From positions 1 to 45,548 of the forward strand of contig MHZB01000030.1 in NCBI GenBank assembly GCA_001828605.1: a stretch of DNA of 45,548 nt, given 5' to 3'. This DNA is from Planctomycetes bacterium RIFCSPLOWO2_12_FULL_50_35. GTDB taxonomy: Bacteria; Planctomycetota; Brocadiia; Brocadiales; Bathyanammoxibiaceae. The position numbers and the translations under genes were made by a program. Each line of letters begins with the position of its first letter. The first letter of the stretch is position 1. The notes under the pieces were generated by a model. The model saw only the letters and a list, made by a program, of their open reading frames with translations. It was not told the DNA's origin and did not search any database. Below are positions 37,689-45,548 of this stretch, in pieces.

Positions 37689-38432
37689 ATGAATTTGAAT
37701 CTTTTTTTGTGCACCGCGCTCCTGTTGCTCCTTACGGGGTGCCTCAGCCTGGAGCAGCCTGCGGTGAATATAGATTACTACCAGATTGAATATGCGCCGG
37801 TGAACCCATCCGCCTCAGAACAGCTCGATACGGTATTGGGTATACGCAGGTTCACCATAGCCACGGCCTATGACCATGACCGGATGGTATATAAAGAAGG
37901 CGCCTTCGAACGGCAGACTTATTACTATCACCGCTGGATTACAAATCCGGCCGAGATGATACGAGACGCGCTTATCAAGGACCTTCAGCACGCGGGCCAT
38001 TACCGTGCTGTCGTGCCCGTTCCCGGTCCCACGGCATGGGATTATGAGGTGCAGGGCTACGTCCGTGAGGTCTGTGAAAACGATCTGGGTCAGAACTGGG
38101 AGAGTGTGGTAGACCTGGATATAACGTTCATCAGGACTCCACAAGAGACGTCAAAGAGGAGAGTCCTTTTCCAAAAGAATTACCGTGCCTCTGCCGCCTG
38201 CAAGGGCAAAGACCCAAAGGCGGTTGTCGCCGCCATGAGCACGGCTATGCAAGAAATCTCTGCCGTATTGCAAACGGACATCTATAAGGCCATTCAAGGA
38301 GACTTGAAGGCAAATGTGGAAAAAGACGTGAAAGAAGAAGTTAAAGAGGAAGTTAAGGAAGAAGTTAAAGAAGAGGACGTTAAAGAAGAAGGTGTCAAAG
38401 AGACAAAGGATGCCGGAAATGCAATCCGTTAG
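37689..38432 (+). CDS. ABC-type transport auxiliary lipoprotein with KE-rich repeat tail
   Basis: Lipobox LLLTGCLSLEQP; immediately follows mlaD; C-terminus VKEEVKEEVKEEVKEEDVKEEGVKE. Confidence 0.75.
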   Translation: MNLNLFLCTALLLLLTGCLSLEQPAVNIDYYQIEYAPVNPSASEQLDTVLGIRRFTIATAYDHDRMVYKEGAFERQTYYYHRWITNPAEMIRDALIKDLQHAGHYRAVVPVPGPTAWDYEVQGYVREVCENDLGQNWESVVDLDITFIRTPQETSKRRVLFQKNYRASAACKGKDPKAVVAAMSTAMQEISAVLQTDIYKAIQGDLKANVEKDVKEEVKEEVKEEVKEEDVKEEGVKETKDAGNAIR

Positions 38433-38475
38433 CTGGTAAAAGCCTTGTCCGCACCCCAACCTTTGGAGAAGAGTC

Positions 38476-39171
38476 ATGCGTTATAACAGAAGGATTAATC
38501 CGTTGTTTGTAGTTGCGTTAGCTCTTGGTCTTTGTTTCCTTACTTCATGCGCGGCGAAGCCCCATGAGGAGACGGGCTTCCTAGACAATTATTCGGATAT
38601 GAAACAGACCCAAAATTTCCATCGGTTTTATATTGAACCAGGCGTCGACTTCAAGGCGTATAAGAACGTAATTATCAGACCCGTCAACACTTCCTATATG
38701 CCCGAATTTAAGTGGTATGACGTAAAATACGACGAAAAGGAGTTAAAGGAAATTACCAATTATATAGAGCAGGAGTTTGCCCGTGCATTGGGGAAGTCCT
38801 ATCTTATCGTTAACGGGGGCCATAGCTATACGGGTAAGACGCTGACTCTTGAACTGGCCCTGGTGAAGCTTGCCCCGGTGGATGCCGCAAGCAATGTCGT
38901 ATCCAGCGCCGTTATCATGATGCCGGTTTCCAAGGGAGAGGTCGCTGTAGAGGGGCAGCTGGTGGACGCTGATACCGATAAAACCGTGCTTAAGTTCACA
39001 GATGCAAGATACGGGAAAGATAGTATCGTGAACGTAAAGGATTTTGGAAAGTTCATGCATGCAAAGGATGCCGTAAACGAGTGGGCCAATGAACTCTACG
39101 GCGTCATGCAGGTGGGAGAGGCCGAGAGGGAAGGGTATTTGGGTGGCACCCTTGAACTTAAGCCATGGTAA
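38476..39171 (+). CDS. DUF3313-like lipoprotein
   Basis: LCFLTSCAAKPHEETGFLDNYSDM lipobox and FLxDYS-type start; IIRPVNTSYMPE. Confidence 0.7.
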   Translation: MRYNRRINPLFVVALALGLCFLTSCAAKPHEETGFLDNYSDMKQTQNFHRFYIEPGVDFKAYKNVIIRPVNTSYMPEFKWYDVKYDEKELKEITNYIEQEFARALGKSYLIVNGGHSYTGKTLTLELALVKLAPVDAASNVVSSAVIMMPVSKGEVAVEGQLVDADTDKTVLKFTDARYGKDSIVNVKDFGKFMHAKDAVNEWANELYGVMQVGEAEREGYLGGTLELKPW

Positions 39172-39262
39172 TGATACAACGGCATGACAGTTAAGTGGCC
39201 TTTGATATTCGTATTCAACGGGTATCATGTATCTTCTTGTGTCGGGGTTTAACTTGTTAATT

Positions 39263-39436
39263 CCCTGTAGCTTGCTACAGGGTTTCCGTTGTCATTCCGC
39301 ACTTGATGCGGAATCCAGAATGGTTGTGTTACGGGATATGTTTCTGGATTCCTGCTTTTGCGGCCCCTGATTTAATCAGGGGGACACAGACGAAATTTTA
39401 ATAAATTCTTTAGATACCCTGCAGCTTGCTGCAGGG
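39263..39436. repeat. Cluster of four hairpins
   Basis: CCCTGTAG-CTTG-CTACAGGG (39263-39282), ATTCCGCA-CTTGA-TGCGGAAT (39294-39314), CCCCTGAT-TTA-ATCAGGGG (39364-39382), CCCTGCAG-CTTG-CTGCAGGG (39417-39436). Confidence 0.85.
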
Positions 39437-39470
39437 AGGTTCATTATACTGAAGTCCTGCAGGTTTACAT

Positions 39471-39548
39471 CGGGGCGTGGCTCAGTCTGGCTAGAGCGCG
39501 GCGTTCGGGACGCCGAGGTCGCTGGTTCGAATCCAGTCGCCCCGACCA
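39471..39548 (+). tRNA. tRNA-Pro (anticodon CGG), CCA encoded
   Basis: Acceptor CGGGGCG/CGCCCCG, anticodon arm CGGCG-TTCGGGA-CGCCG, T arm GCTGGTTCGAATCCAGT, ACCA end. Confidence 0.95.
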
Positions 39549-39610
39549 CTCCTTCCCTGAATAATTAAACGCCTGGCACTGGGCGGGAAAACAATACCTT
39601 CCATCCGAGA

Positions 39611-39850
39611 TTATGACTTTTCCCTTATTGCCGAAAGGGTCTTTTCTTTCACACCAATAATGGTCAGACCGACTACTTCTCCTTTTTCTTCACTATACCT
39701 TACAATGACACCTTCTCCCACATCAACACTCACTGCCTTGGTAGGCTCACCTATGCTTATATAAAGGACGTCCGCATCCTCATCATAATCCCAATCTAAA
39801 TTCTCTTTCTTTTCTAAAATCTTTATCGTTTTCATGCGGCTTCTAAACAA
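39611..39850 (-). CDS. DUF2283 family protein
   Basis: WDYDEDADVLYISIGEPTKAVSVDVGEGVIVRYSEEKGEVVGLTIIGV is the DUF2283 pattern. Confidence 0.85.
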   Translation of the reverse strand: MFRSRMKTIKILEKKENLDWDYDEDADVLYISIGEPTKAVSVDVGEGVIVRYSEEKGEVVGLTIIGVKEKTLSAIREKS

Positions 39851-39947
39851 CTATTTTTGTGGAGTCCAGCGACCATGCTGCTGGAGAATTCCCATTGACA
39901 CGGTCAATTGATTCCACAATCTTATCTTTTACTGTTTTAGCAACGGA

Positions 39948-39969
39948 CGTCGGGTGCGGAGACCCGACG
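39948..39969. repeat. Hairpin abutting the argC stop codon
   Basis: CGTCGGGT-GCGGAG-ACCCGACG followed by CTACA; same loop as 42366. Confidence 0.8.
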
Positions 39970-40980
39970 CTACACCAGTCTCTCGGGGAAGCCGAACATG
40001 ACGTTCATGTTCTGGACGGCGATGCCGGAGGCACCCTTTAGCAGGTTGTCTATGGCGGAGATTATTATTACCCTCTTATCCGCCACACGGGCGGAAATGT
40101 CGCAGAAGTTCGTGCCTACCACGTCCTTTGTACTAGGCGGCTCATCATCGGGGTCTTTTATGCGAATGAACGGTTCATCTTTATAAAATGCCTTCATCTT
40201 ATTCGTCACGGCCTCGGTAGTGGTCAAAGACTTCAGTCGTGCGTACACGGTTGACAAGAGTCCGCGGTCCATGGGAACAAGGTGGGGAATGAAGGTGATC
40301 TTTACCTTCGTATTTGTCGCACGCTCCAGAATCTCTTCCATCTCAGGGAGGTGGCGGTGGCCGCCAACCCCGTATGGTTTTAAGTTTTCGTTGCACTCGC
40401 AGTACATGGACTGCTCCGACACGTCCCGGCCGCGCCCGGAGACGCCCGACTTTGAGTCAACAATTATATCCGTCGGCTCTATCAGCTCCCTAACTATAAG
40501 CGGTGCCAGCGCCAGTATGACGGATACAGGATAACAGCCGGGGTTGCTGACCAGCTTTGCCTTTCGTATTTCCTTCCTGAACAGCTCCGGAAGTCCGTAA
40601 ACGGCCTTCTTGAGTCCGTCAGGGTCGGTATGGGGTGACTTGTACCACTTCTCGTATGAATCGGCGTCCTTGAAGCGGTAGTCTGCACTGAAGTCTATCA
40701 CCCTGTAGCCGGCCTTTATATACTTGGGCACGTACTGCATAGCCACGGTTTGCGGAAGTGTAACAAACACCAGCTCAACCCCCTTCGGTATATCCTCAGG
40801 CTCAAGACCCGCCGTCGGAAGGTCTATCTGCTGCTTAAGGGAGGGGAAGATTTGAGATATGCGCGGATTTCCCTCCCGCCTTGCGCCCAGGTAGGCTATC
40901 TCTGCCTCCGGGTGGCGGAGCAGCAGCTTTATCAGTTCCAGACTGGTGTACGCCGTAGCGCCGGCTATCCCTACCTTCAA
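39970..40980 (-). CDS. argC: N-acetyl-gamma-glutamyl-phosphate reductase
   Basis: VGIAGATAYTSLELIKLLLRHPEAEI, LVSNPGCYPVSVILALAPL, SKSGVSGRGRD, FIPHLVPMDRGLLSTVY. Confidence 0.96.
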   Translation of the reverse strand: MKVGIAGATAYTSLELIKLLLRHPEAEIAYLGARREGNPRISQIFPSLKQQIDLPTAGLEPEDIPKGVELVFVTLPQTVAMQYVPKYIKAGYRVIDFSADYRFKDADSYEKWYKSPHTDPDGLKKAVYGLPELFRKEIRKAKLVSNPGCYPVSVILALAPLIVRELIEPTDIIVDSKSGVSGRGRDVSEQSMYCECNENLKPYGVGGHRHLPEMEEILERATNTKVKITFIPHLVPMDRGLLSTVYARLKSLTTTEAVTNKMKAFYKDEPFIRIKDPDDEPPSTKDVVGTNFCDISARVADKRVIIISAIDNLLKGASGIAVQNMNVMFGFPERLV

Positions 40981-41078
40981 TTTTTGTTTCTCCCCAAATT
41001 ACTCAGGCCAATAATAGCACCACCCTTATAAATGTCAATTCAAATGGATTTGGCATCTCTGCAATCCACATTGTAGCT

Positions 41079-41094
41079 GCCCCATTTATGGGGC
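41079..41094. repeat. Intergenic hairpin
   Basis: GCCCC-ATTTAT-GGGGC; loop also found near 14407. Confidence 0.6.
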
Positions 41095-41160
41095 GTTATA
41101 GGCTCGATTTACCAGCGAGTATTCATTTGACACAAGTTTTGGCCTCAGTAGAATTGGGGT

Positions 41161-42258
41161 ATGCATCCGCGCCTTACTGTTTGGTCTCAACAGTTTTGTA
41201 AAAAGTGGTACTTGGGGCTGTTACTTATCCTCTATTGGCTTGGGTGGGGAATTGTACAAGATTGGTTTTTTGAATATGCACGCAAATATATTGAGAATCA
41301 TTCTGGTTCTTTAGTCTTAATTTTGGAGTTCATACTAAGGCATTACCAACTAATACCTTGGCTCTTAATACCTATCGTTATAATAGTATTAATTATATGG
41401 ACATACATTGAGGCTGTACATATTGAGGATAAAACTAAAACAGATAAGCCTTCAAAAGAAAAATCAAAGCTTTCAGTTCAAATTCCTTTTATAAAAATTT
41501 TGCAACCTGTGGGAAGCACAAATTATGAAATATTCATGGCTGCGGAAATATATAATCCTAATCAACGTCCAATGACAATACATTCGAAACTGATAATTGG
41601 GAAAGAAGAAAGAGCAGTTAACCATGAAAATATAATGGGGAAACCAGAAATGGAACTCTTTTTAGAACCAGGGAGGAATCTCAAAAGGCTTCTTATTACA
41701 CGGTATCCTTTTAATCCTTCTGAATTAGAAGCACATTTAAGATGTTACGAAGTAAATGGTACTGAGGTTTTTACAGAGCCCTTAAAGCTACCTGCTTATG
41801 TTGAAAATAAAACAAAAACGGAAGAATCTGATTTATCAAGAATTATAAATGATTTAAAAAGTTATTGGGAGTTGTATTTCAAACTGGTTAAAGAAGTAAT
41901 AGATGAGATAAAACAGTATAATACGCCGCTTCCTGCGGACTGGACGACAGAGAAAGGCCAAAAGCTAAAAGAATATTTAACGGAAATAGATAAGATGTGC
42001 TTGTCTTTAAAGATAAACCGTCGAAGATTGTATTTTTTTAAGCAAAAATGGGGTGGAAGCAATGCAACTTTTAAACATGTCGAATACAAATACTACTATG
42101 TAGATATAAATAGCATTGAGGACATATTAACACATTACAAACTTGCAGAGAGCTATAGAATGCTAAATAAGACACAAAAGACCCTAGAGGATAGTTATCG
42201 TAAGTTCTTGGATGAACTTGCTACATTAGAGACTACTATATCTATAAAGAAAAAATAA
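41161..42258 (+). CDS. AT-rich orphan membrane protein, function unknown
   Basis: 365 aa; TMs LGLLLILYWLGWGIVQDWFF and IPWLLIPIVIIVLIIWTYI then long soluble region; visibly more AT-rich than neighbours. Confidence 0.75.
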   Translation: MHPRLTVWSQQFCKKWYLGLLLILYWLGWGIVQDWFFEYARKYIENHSGSLVLILEFILRHYQLIPWLLIPIVIIVLIIWTYIEAVHIEDKTKTDKPSKEKSKLSVQIPFIKILQPVGSTNYEIFMAAEIYNPNQRPMTIHSKLIIGKEERAVNHENIMGKPEMELFLEPGRNLKRLLITRYPFNPSELEAHLRCYEVNGTEVFTEPLKLPAYVENKTKTEESDLSRIINDLKSYWELYFKLVKEVIDEIKQYNTPLPADWTTEKGQKLKEYLTEIDKMCLSLKINRRRLYFFKQKWGGSNATFKHVEYKYYYVDINSIEDILTHYKLAESYRMLNKTQKTLEDSYRKFLDELATLETTISIKKK

Positions 42259-42333
42259 GTAATCAATTCTTGGAATTGCAATCTGTTAGAGCTAATAAGC
42301 TTACGAAGCGTACCCACGGACCGCTGTTGTGGT

Positions 42334-42689
42334 GTCTGGTCTTTGTACCAGATGTCATTTTTATTCGTCCGGTGCGGAGACCGGACGCTACAGGGATTTA
42401 GTATGGGCTACCCTTGCGGCTGCCCGGCTATGGTCGAACGGACAGGGGCAGGTTCGCCAAAAGCGGATGTGCCTAGGGCATGACGCCTCTGACACAAATC
42501 GGACAGTTACAAATACATTGCAGTTGCAGAGTTTACTCTACTCTAAGTCGAGCAAGCTCGACCACTACACAGCCTTGTGGCAGACAAGCTCGATAAATCG
42601 AGAGCTACAAATCAGTCTTTTTCGGGCAGGTTAAAAACCTGTCCCTACATAAGTGACTCTTTTGTAGGGACAAACCTTTAGGTTTGTCC
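42334..42689. repeat. Dense cluster of at least six hairpins
   Basis: GTCTGGT-CTTTGT-ACCAGAT (42334), CGTCCGGT-GCGGAG-ACCGGACG (42366), GTCGAG-CAAG-CTCGAC (42547), CTCGATAAATCGAG (42589), CAGGTT-AAA-AACCTG (42627), GGACAAACC-TTTA-GGTTTGTCC (42668). Confidence 0.9.
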
Positions 42690-42779
42690 GCAAGCGGCGA
42701 CTGCATCGAGGCATAATCCCCATGATATTTAAACATAACGACTTACGGGCAGGGGCACAACGTATAATATCCTTACGGT

Positions 42780-43823
42780 TCAGCATATCCTGGGCAGGAG
42801 TTCGCCCGAGGCCATGAGCACTACCCGTCTTCCGCCGATGTTCGTCCTGAGTACGACTGAGCCTTTATGGTCATTCGTAACCCGTCCTATCTTGCGGGCA
42901 TCCCTGCCAAGGGGATGTGAGCGCAGGGCATCCACCGCCCTATCTTCGCCGCCGGAGGCAACAAACGAAAGAAACCTGCCCTCGTTTGCTATATACAGCG
43001 GGTCCAGGCCAAGAATCTCACAGGCGCCCCTCACCGGTTCGGGGACGGGGATACTGTCCTCCCAAATCTCAATGCCTACATTCGCAGCGCTTGCAATCTC
43101 ATTGAGCACAGACGATAATCCGCCGCGTGTGGCATCTCTCAGACAATGCACCTCCGCCCCGGATTTGAGGACCTTTTCTACGGGGCCCCACAGGGGGGCC
43201 GAATCACTCTCTACATTCGTCTCAAGATTGAGCCCCTCTCTTGCAACCATAACGGCTATACCGTGGAGGCCGATAGCACCGTTCAGAATTATATTGTCTC
43301 CCGACCTGACCGCCTTAGGCGATATACCTTCATATTCGACCGTGCCGACACCCGTAGTATTAATGAATATCCCGTCCGCACTGCCTTTCTCCACCACCTT
43401 GGTATCGCCCGTTACAACCATTACATCGGCGTCCTTGCAGGCGTTAGAAATTGACTTAACTATCCTGGCCAAATCGGCCATCAGGAACCCTTCCTCTATA
43501 ATGAAAGAAAGGCTGAGCATCAGCGGTCTTGCCCCGCACATCGCCAAGTCGTTCACCGTACCGTGTACCGACAGACTGCCGATGTCGCCGCCGGGGAAGA
43601 AGATGGGTTTTACCACAAAGGAGTCCGTGGTAAATGCAAGTCTGGAATTACCAAGCTCAAAGACTGCGCCGTCGTGGAGCAGTTCAAGATATTTATTTTT
43701 AAGCGCAGGCACGAACAGCTTGCTCACTAACTCGGCGGAAGGGATGCCGCCGCTTCCGTGGGCGAGGGTAATCTTGGCATCAGTAGAGAAGGGGGTGGGG
43801 CATAAGGGGTTGAACTCGGCCAA
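42780..43823 (-). CDS. hypE: Hydrogenase expression/formation protein HypE
   Basis: ITLAHGSGGIPSAELV, FTTDSFVVKPIFFPGGDIG, C-terminal PRIC. Confidence 0.96.
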   Translation of the reverse strand: MAEFNPLCPTPFSTDAKITLAHGSGGIPSAELVSKLFVPALKNKYLELLHDGAVFELGNSRLAFTTDSFVVKPIFFPGGDIGSLSVHGTVNDLAMCGARPLMLSLSFIIEEGFLMADLARIVKSISNACKDADVMVVTGDTKVVEKGSADGIFINTTGVGTVEYEGISPKAVRSGDNIILNGAIGLHGIAVMVAREGLNLETNVESDSAPLWGPVEKVLKSGAEVHCLRDATRGGLSSVLNEIASAANVGIEIWEDSIPVPEPVRGACEILGLDPLYIANEGRFLSFVASGGEDRAVDALRSHPLGRDARKIGRVTNDHKGSVVLRTNIGGRRVVLMASGELLPRIC

Positions 43824-43829
43824 GGTTTC

Positions 43830-44915
43830 TTAAACCCTCCTATAGTTGAAATATGCGGCGCATGCACCCTCGGAGGATACCATGGGCGCACCCAGGGGCC
43901 TTTGGGGCGTACAGCGTGTGCCGAAGGCCGTACACTCATTGGGCTTTTTAAGTCCCTGCAGTATGTAACCCGCAATACACTCAGACGGCTCCTCCACCGT
44001 CAGGCCGTTTAAACTGAACAAACTCTCGGCGTCAAAGTCCCGGTAGGACTCCCTCAGCGCAAGCCCGCTCTTTGGTATGACGCCGATACCCCTCCACTTT
44101 CTGTCCGCCGCCTCAAAGACCTCGTCCACCGCCTGCTGCGCCAGGACGTTGCCCTCCGGTCTTGCCGACCTCCCGTAGGCGTTTTCCACCTCGCACCGTC
44201 CCTCCTCCAGTTGTTTCACCAGCTTATACACGCCGAAGAGGATGTCCAGCGGTTCAAAGCCCGTTATCACTATGGGCACGCGGTATTTCTTCGTAATCCT
44301 CTCGTACCCCCCTTGTCCTATTACGGTGCTGACGTGTCCGGGGGCCAAGAAACCGTTTAGAACCAGGTTGGGCGTAGAGAGGATGGCCTCAAGCGCCGGC
44401 GGGACAAGCACGTGCGCCACCAGGGCGGAGAAATTCTTTATACCGAGTTTTTTGGCCTGGATTATGGCCATGGCAACGGCCGGAGCGGTGGTCTCAAAGC
44501 CTACGGAAAAGAACACCACCTTTCTGTCCGGGGATTCCCTGGCTATCTTTATGGCGTCGAGGGGCGAGTAAAGTATCCTGACGTCCGCCCCCTCCGCCCG
44601 GCTGGTAATGAGGTTCTTCTCGGAACCAGGCACACGGAGCATGTCACCAAAGGAGCAGAATATAACCTCAGACTGCGAGGCTATATACACAGCCTTATCC
44701 AGCATCTCGATGGGGGTTACACATACGGGACATCCCGGACCGTGTATCAGCGTGATTTTGCTGGGGAGGAGCGTGTCTATGCCGAACTTTATTATGTTAT
44801 GGGTCTGGCCTCCGCAGACCTCCATAATAGTCCAATCCCTGTGCAAGATGTCTGTTATTGCCCTTATGTATTTCCGTACAGGCTCAGAGCCCCTGTATTC
44901 ATCAACGTATTTCAC
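43830..44915 (-). CDS. hypD: Hydrogenase formation protein HypD
   Basis: [55 protein letters not shown]. Confidence 0.97.
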   Translation of the reverse strand: MKYVDEYRGSEPVRKYIRAITDILHRDWTIMEVCGGQTHNIIKFGIDTLLPSKITLIHGPGCPVCVTPIEMLDKAVYIASQSEVIFCSFGDMLRVPGSEKNLITSRAEGADVRILYSPLDAIKIARESPDRKVVFFSVGFETTAPAVAMAIIQAKKLGIKNFSALVAHVLVPPALEAILSTPNLVLNGFLAPGHVSTVIGQGGYERITKKYRVPIVITGFEPLDILFGVYKLVKQLEEGRCEVENAYGRSARPEGNVLAQQAVDEVFEAADRKWRGIGVIPKSGLALRESYRDFDAESLFSLNGLTVEEPSECIAGYILQGLKKPNECTAFGTRCTPQRPLGAPMVSSEGACAAYFNYRRV

Positions 44916-45139
44916 AGCCCTATCTCTTTCAGTGTATCGAATGCGTCTTTGGCCTTTTCCTCGTCAATCTTGCTTATTGCAAAGCCTATATGCACCAGTA
45001 CCCAGTCGCCCTCCTGCACGTCGTCCAGATATGCAAGACAGGTCTCCCTTTTTGTCCCGCCGAAATCCACGACGCCCATCCTCAGACCGAGGGCGTTGTC
45101 CTCTATCTTTACTACCTTTCCCGGAACGCCTAAACACAT
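44912..45139 (-). CDS. hypC: Hydrogenase assembly chaperone HypC/HupF
   Basis: [36 protein letters not shown]; 4-bp overlap with hypD. Confidence 0.97.
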   Translation of the reverse strand: MCLGVPGKVVKIEDNALGLRMGVVDFGGTKRETCLAYLDDVQEGDWVLVHIGFAISKIDEEKAKDAFDTLKEIGL

Positions 45140-45184
45140 ATTGAGCCTCTAAAAATTCTGCAAGGTTGTACTGCAAACATCTTA

Positions 45185-45390
45185 CGTCTGGTACAGAGAC
45201 CAGACGCTACAAAAGCCTTGTTAAAATCAAGGGCACCGCAGGGGCGTATTGCAATACGCCCCTGCGAGTTTTGCGGACAGGGCTAAAGACCTGTTCCCAT
45301 TTTTACACGCTCGATAAATCGAGCAGAATAACAAGGTGCGTCGAGACGCACCCTACAATATTATCTGTAGCGTGCGAGCCTGCCCGCACG
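45185..45390. repeat. Hairpin cluster between hypF and hypC
   Basis: CGTCTGGT-ACAGAG-ACCAGACG (45185), 30-bp perfect palindrome CGCAGGGGCGTATTGCAATACGCCCCTGCG (45237-45266), GCTCGATAAATCGAGC (45309), GGTGCGTC-GA-GACGCACC (45335). Confidence 0.9.
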
Positions 45391-45466
45391 TAATCATGGC
45401 AACAAGCTGCCACATACATCCTTTGCTCAGAATGACACACGCTGTAAGAACAGCCTTACAACAGTA

Positions 45467-45548
45467 TTATGCCATCTTTACCCCTAGAATGTGTCCGGCC
45501 ACGGCCACCTGCCCAAGAGAGATGCCGCCGTCGTTGGGAGGAATCCTC
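45467..45548 (-). CDS. hypF: Carbamoyltransferase HypF, C-terminal end only
   Basis: Reverse-strand RIPPNDGGISLGQVAVAGHILGVKMA-stop matches the HypF C-terminus (NDGGISLGQ). Confidence 0.9.
   Translation of the reverse strand, partial: RIPPNDGGISLGQVAVAGHILGVKMA

Noticed and set aside
39471-39850. tRNA-associated integrated element at tRNA-Pro
   Set aside because: No integrase and no visible repeat of the tRNA 3' end downstream; the neighbouring DUF2283 gene alone is insufficient.
42334-42689. Possible CRISPR array
   Set aside because: Hairpins are non-identical, irregularly spaced, have no uniform spacers, and no cas gene is present.
42814-43833. Plus-strand 339-aa ORF opposite hypE
   Set aside because: Antisense shadow of hypE, which has all family motifs.
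44412-45152. Plus-strand 246-aa ORF opposite hypD/hypC
   Set aside because: Antisense to two conserved genes; no domain.

Overview
A gene-dense bacterial chromosomal window, Gram-negative in type (LptE-like lipoprotein, Mla/MCE transport genes). The lineage is not proven by the sequence; a Planctomycetota/Brocadiales-like origin is only an impression. Positions 1-17001 form one long minus-strand housekeeping run, in transcription order pheA, tpiA, secG, yicC, gmk, coaC-like, dut, ftsK, rimO, pgsA-like, recO, TPR protein, lptE-like, folP, cdaA, ybbR, pdxJ, dapA, folE (cut by the window edge). Next come NYN-rnc, queE-queC, a two-gene coiled-coil plus MamK-like actin operon, thrC, nth, and a pyruvate dehydrogenase cluster (trx-like, E1a, E1b, E2). 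The pdh cluster is split by a ~2.25 kb accessory island bounded by a 20/21-bp inverted repeat. The island holds a decayed IS1595/ISXO2-like transposase, an HsdS C-terminal remnant, an ImmA/IrrE metallopeptidase and a PIN/DUF4411-type protein. After that come a PEBP protein, a PhoD-like phosphatase, an Mla operon with lipoproteins, tRNA-Pro(CGG), argC, an AT-rich orphan membrane protein, and hypF(partial)-hypC-hypD-hypE. The most striking unexplained signals are: (1) the MamK-like actin/coiled-coil pair with no other magnetosome-like gene in view; (2) a dispersed intergenic hairpin family whose stems vary with pairing kept, while loop words and TGTAG/CTACA flanks recur, partly packaged in MITE-like units with terminal inverted repeats; (3) the inverted-repeat-bounded island between pdhB and pdhC. 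All family calls come from reading the sequence and recall; no database search was run.
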